Origin: Deltaproteobacteria bacterium
GTDB lineage: Bacteria; Desulfobacterota; Binatia; UBA9968
Length of the DNA stretch: 7,299 nucleotides
Direction of reading: 5' to 3'
Assembly (NCBI GenBank): GCA_005878685.1
Contig: VBLN01000313.1
Span: 1 to 7,299, forward strand
Positions 5,641-7,299 of the stretch are shown one piece after another (position 1 is the first letter of the stretch; the number at the start of each line of letters is the position of its first letter). A model generated the notes under the pieces. That model did not search any database, was not told the origin of the DNA, and worked only from the letters and a program-made list of their open reading frames with translations. A program made the position numbers and the translations under genes.

Positions 5641-7233
5641 GTTTATCAAATACTGTTGTGCGATGCTCAGCACGTTATTCACCAGCCAGTAGATGGTCAA
5701 GCCGGACGGAAAGTTGATGAACATCGCCGTAAACATGATCGGCATGATATACATCATCCGCTTCTGGTTCGGATCTCCGGCGGTAGGCGTCATCCACTGC
5801 TGGAGGAACATGCTGGCGCCCATCAGAAGGGTGAGTATCGGTATTCCCATGCTCCAGCCCGCCAGGGAGATCGGAAGGGACTCCCAATCGGGCCGAGAGA
5901 GATCCTTGATCCACATAAACGGGGCGTGGCGGAGCTCGATCGGAGTCCTTAAGGCATTGTAAAGGCCGATGAAAACCGGAAATTGAAGCAGCATCGGCAG
6001 GCAGCCTCCCAGCGGGTTGACCTTGTTGCGCCGGTAAAGCTCCATGATCTCCTTGTTGAGCTTCTCCTTGTCATCTTTGAACTTCTCTTTGATGCGTTCC
6101 ATTTGTGGCTGAAGCTTCTGCATCTGCTTCATCGAAGAGAAACTCTTATGCGTCAAAGGAGCCATGAGAAGTTTAATCAAAACTGTGAGCAGGATAATGT
6201 CGATGCCGTAGCTCAAGGTAAAGCGGTGGGAAAAATGAAGCAGGGAGAGGAGGGGGATCGAGACGTATTTGAAGTAGCCGAAATCGATCGACTCCTCCAA
6301 TCCCTTTCCCATCGACTTTAGAAGGTCGAGATCCTTAGGACCGATAAAAAGGGTATATAGGCTCTTTTCACCAGCCTTTGCTTCCGATTGACTTGTCAGA
6401 TCCATGACTAGCGCGGGACCGTTCTGTTTGACGACGACTTGCTTTTGTGGCTCCCCCTCGGGAAGCAGAGCAAGCATAAAATAGGTGTAGCCAAATCCAG
6501 CCCAGGAAACAGGGCCGGTAAATTCTTTTTCTTTGGTCAAGCCCGATTCATGCTCCCGTATCAGTTTGCCTCCTATGAGACCCAGGAACCCTTCGGAGAT
6601 AGCATCGCCTCTAGCGTTGTGTTGGTCAGCATGTGAGGTGAGAATCAGAGCAGCAGATCCACCCTTATAACCTTCGACCGATATTTCTAAGCCGATGGGA
6701 TAGCTCGAGCCTTTGAAAGTGAACTCCTTCGTCAGCGTCCCCCCCGTGGGAGCCTTGCCTTGAAAAACGAGAGTTCCTTCGGCGTCACCGGCGAGTTTGA
6801 GATCACTTCCGCGGACGGCATAAAGAGTTTCCTCGTCATCAAATGGGGTCGTGCCCTTGAGTTGGATTCCTAGAGGATAGGGGACTCCGGGAATAGCGGG
6901 AATCATCTCGAAGGGAGGGCTTTTGGGATCGACGGAGGCTCGGTACTGTTTGAGTGTAAAGCTCTTGAGCCGGGCGCCTTGATTCGTAAAAAGCGCTACG
7001 TAGTGATCGGTTTCAACGCGGATCTCTCTGACCCCTTGGGACTGCGGGATGGGTGAACGCACAGGGGTCTGAAGCTTAGGCTGCGGCTTCTCAGGCGGCG
7101 CTACACCATTTTTTTCCTCCTTCTGCTCTTGTGGGGGTGGTGGGGGCGCTCCGTAATAGCGCGCCATCCACTCTTGATAGAGGATAAGGATGATTAGAGA
7201 AATAACGACAGCTATAAGCGCGCGCTTTTCCAT
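5626..7233 (-). CDS. yidC: Membrane protein insertase YidC (Gram-negative type)
   Basis: YidC inserts and folds inner-membrane proteins, alone or with SecYEG. The 535 residues match the Gram-negative form: an uncleaved N-terminal membrane anchor (about 5-21) and a Pro/Glu/Lys-rich linker (28-66, including a run of six prolines). The large periplasmic beta-sandwich domain covers about 69-320. The conserved five-helix insertase core has membrane segments near 344-364, 414-430, 457-478 and 494-517. The cytoplasmic helical hairpin lies at 366-404, followed by the hallmark NPLGGCLPMLLQFPVF (406-421) and FPSGLTIYWLVNN (508-520). K354 occupies the position of the groove arginine of E. coli YidC (R366), so the positive charge is kept. 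The protein ends soon after the last helix, without the longer basic tail of E. coli. The start is ATG 7233; an in-frame stop lies 8 codons upstream and no good Shine-Dalgarno is visible. The gene follows probable yidD by 38 nt and precedes jag. Confidence 0.98.
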   Translation of the reverse strand: MEKRALIAVVISLIILILYQEWMARYYGAPPPPPQEQKEEKNGVAPPEKPQPKLQTPVRSPIPQSQGVREIRVETDHYVALFTNQGARLKSFTLKQYRASVDPKSPPFEMIPAIPGVPYPLGIQLKGTTPFDDEETLYAVRGSDLKLAGDAEGTLVFQGKAPTGGTLTKEFTFKGSSYPIGLEISVEGYKGGSAALILTSHADQHNARGDAISEGFLGLIGGKLIREHESGLTKEKEFTGPVSWAGFGYTYFMLALLPEGEPQKQVVVKQNGPALVMDLTSQSEAKAGEKSLYTLFIGPKDLDLLKSMGKGLEESIDFGYFKYVSIPLLSLLHFSHRFTLSYGIDIILLTVLIKLLMAPLTHKSFSSMKQMQKLQPQMERIKEKFKDDKEKLNKEIMELYRRNKVNPLGGCLPMLLQFPVFIGLYNALRTPIELRHAPFMWIKDLSRPDWESLPISLAGWSMGIPILTLLMGASMFLQQWMTPTAGDPNQKRMMYIMPIMFTAMFINFPSGLTIYWLVNNVLSIAQQYLINRWER

Positions 7234-7271
7234 AGGACAAGATGAATAACGAAATTACCTACCGGTCGAAA

Positions 7272-7299
7272 TCAAACCACGGGGTCATAGCCGCCGGGG
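7272..7299 (-). CDS. yidD: Probable YidD (membrane protein insertion efficiency factor), last eight codons only
   Basis: At the right edge, one minus-strand frame reads PGGYDPVV followed by TGA (7274-7272). PGGYDPV is typical of the YidD C-terminus, and yidD normally lies directly upstream of yidC in the rnpA-yidD-yidC order, 38 nt away here. Only the tail is in the window, so the call rests on a short motif plus position. Confidence 0.72.

Overview
All recognisable genes in this window lie on the minus strand, so the biological reading order runs from position 7299 down to 1. YidC carries a large periplasmic domain, which points to a diderm (Gram-negative) bacterium. The ispG-proS-pyrF order is one I associate with Deltaproteobacteria (Desulfobacterota and relatives such as Geobacter). 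A 4,5-dihydroxyphthalate-decarboxylase-like gene at the end fits environmental lineages such as Binatota, NC10 or Rokubacteria as well. I cannot place the organism more precisely.

Right half (7299 to about 4394): this is the membrane-protein-biogenesis end of the conserved rnpA-yidD-yidC-jag locus. The window opens on the last eight codons of a probable YidD. After 38 nt comes complete yidC (Sec-dependent and independent membrane insertase), and after 26 nt complete jag (Jag_N-KH-R3H RNA-binding protein). The jag Shine-Dalgarno follows directly on a hairpin that spans the yidC stop. Fifteen nt after jag lies a 133-codon orphan membrane protein, where mnmE usually sits.

Middle (4393 to 4231): a 121-nt gap holds inverted repeats, two hairpins and, at its ispG end, a near-consensus sigma70-type promoter. 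The promoter overlaps the longest possible ispG reading frame. This argues that ispG really starts at 4230 and may be translated from a leaderless or nearly leaderless mRNA.

Left half (4230 to 1): a tight gene run of ispG (isoprenoid MEP pathway), proS (prolyl-tRNA synthetase with editing insertion), pyrF (OMP decarboxylase), and a 5'-complete, 3'-truncated gene resembling 4,5-dihydroxyphthalate decarboxylase. That last gene overlaps pyrF by 13 nt. The genes are linked mostly by spacing, not by pathway: isoprenoid, translation and pyrimidine functions share one transcription unit.

Most of the window is core housekeeping DNA and I see no defence system, CRISPR array, tRNA, rRNA or clear insertion sequence. 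The points most worth a second look are an apparent ten-residue in-frame loss of the NxGSL loop in IspG, the ispG promoter and start, the structured 120-bp intergenic segment, the Pht5-like gene coupled to pyrF, and the orphan membrane protein at the junction of two conserved gene blocks.
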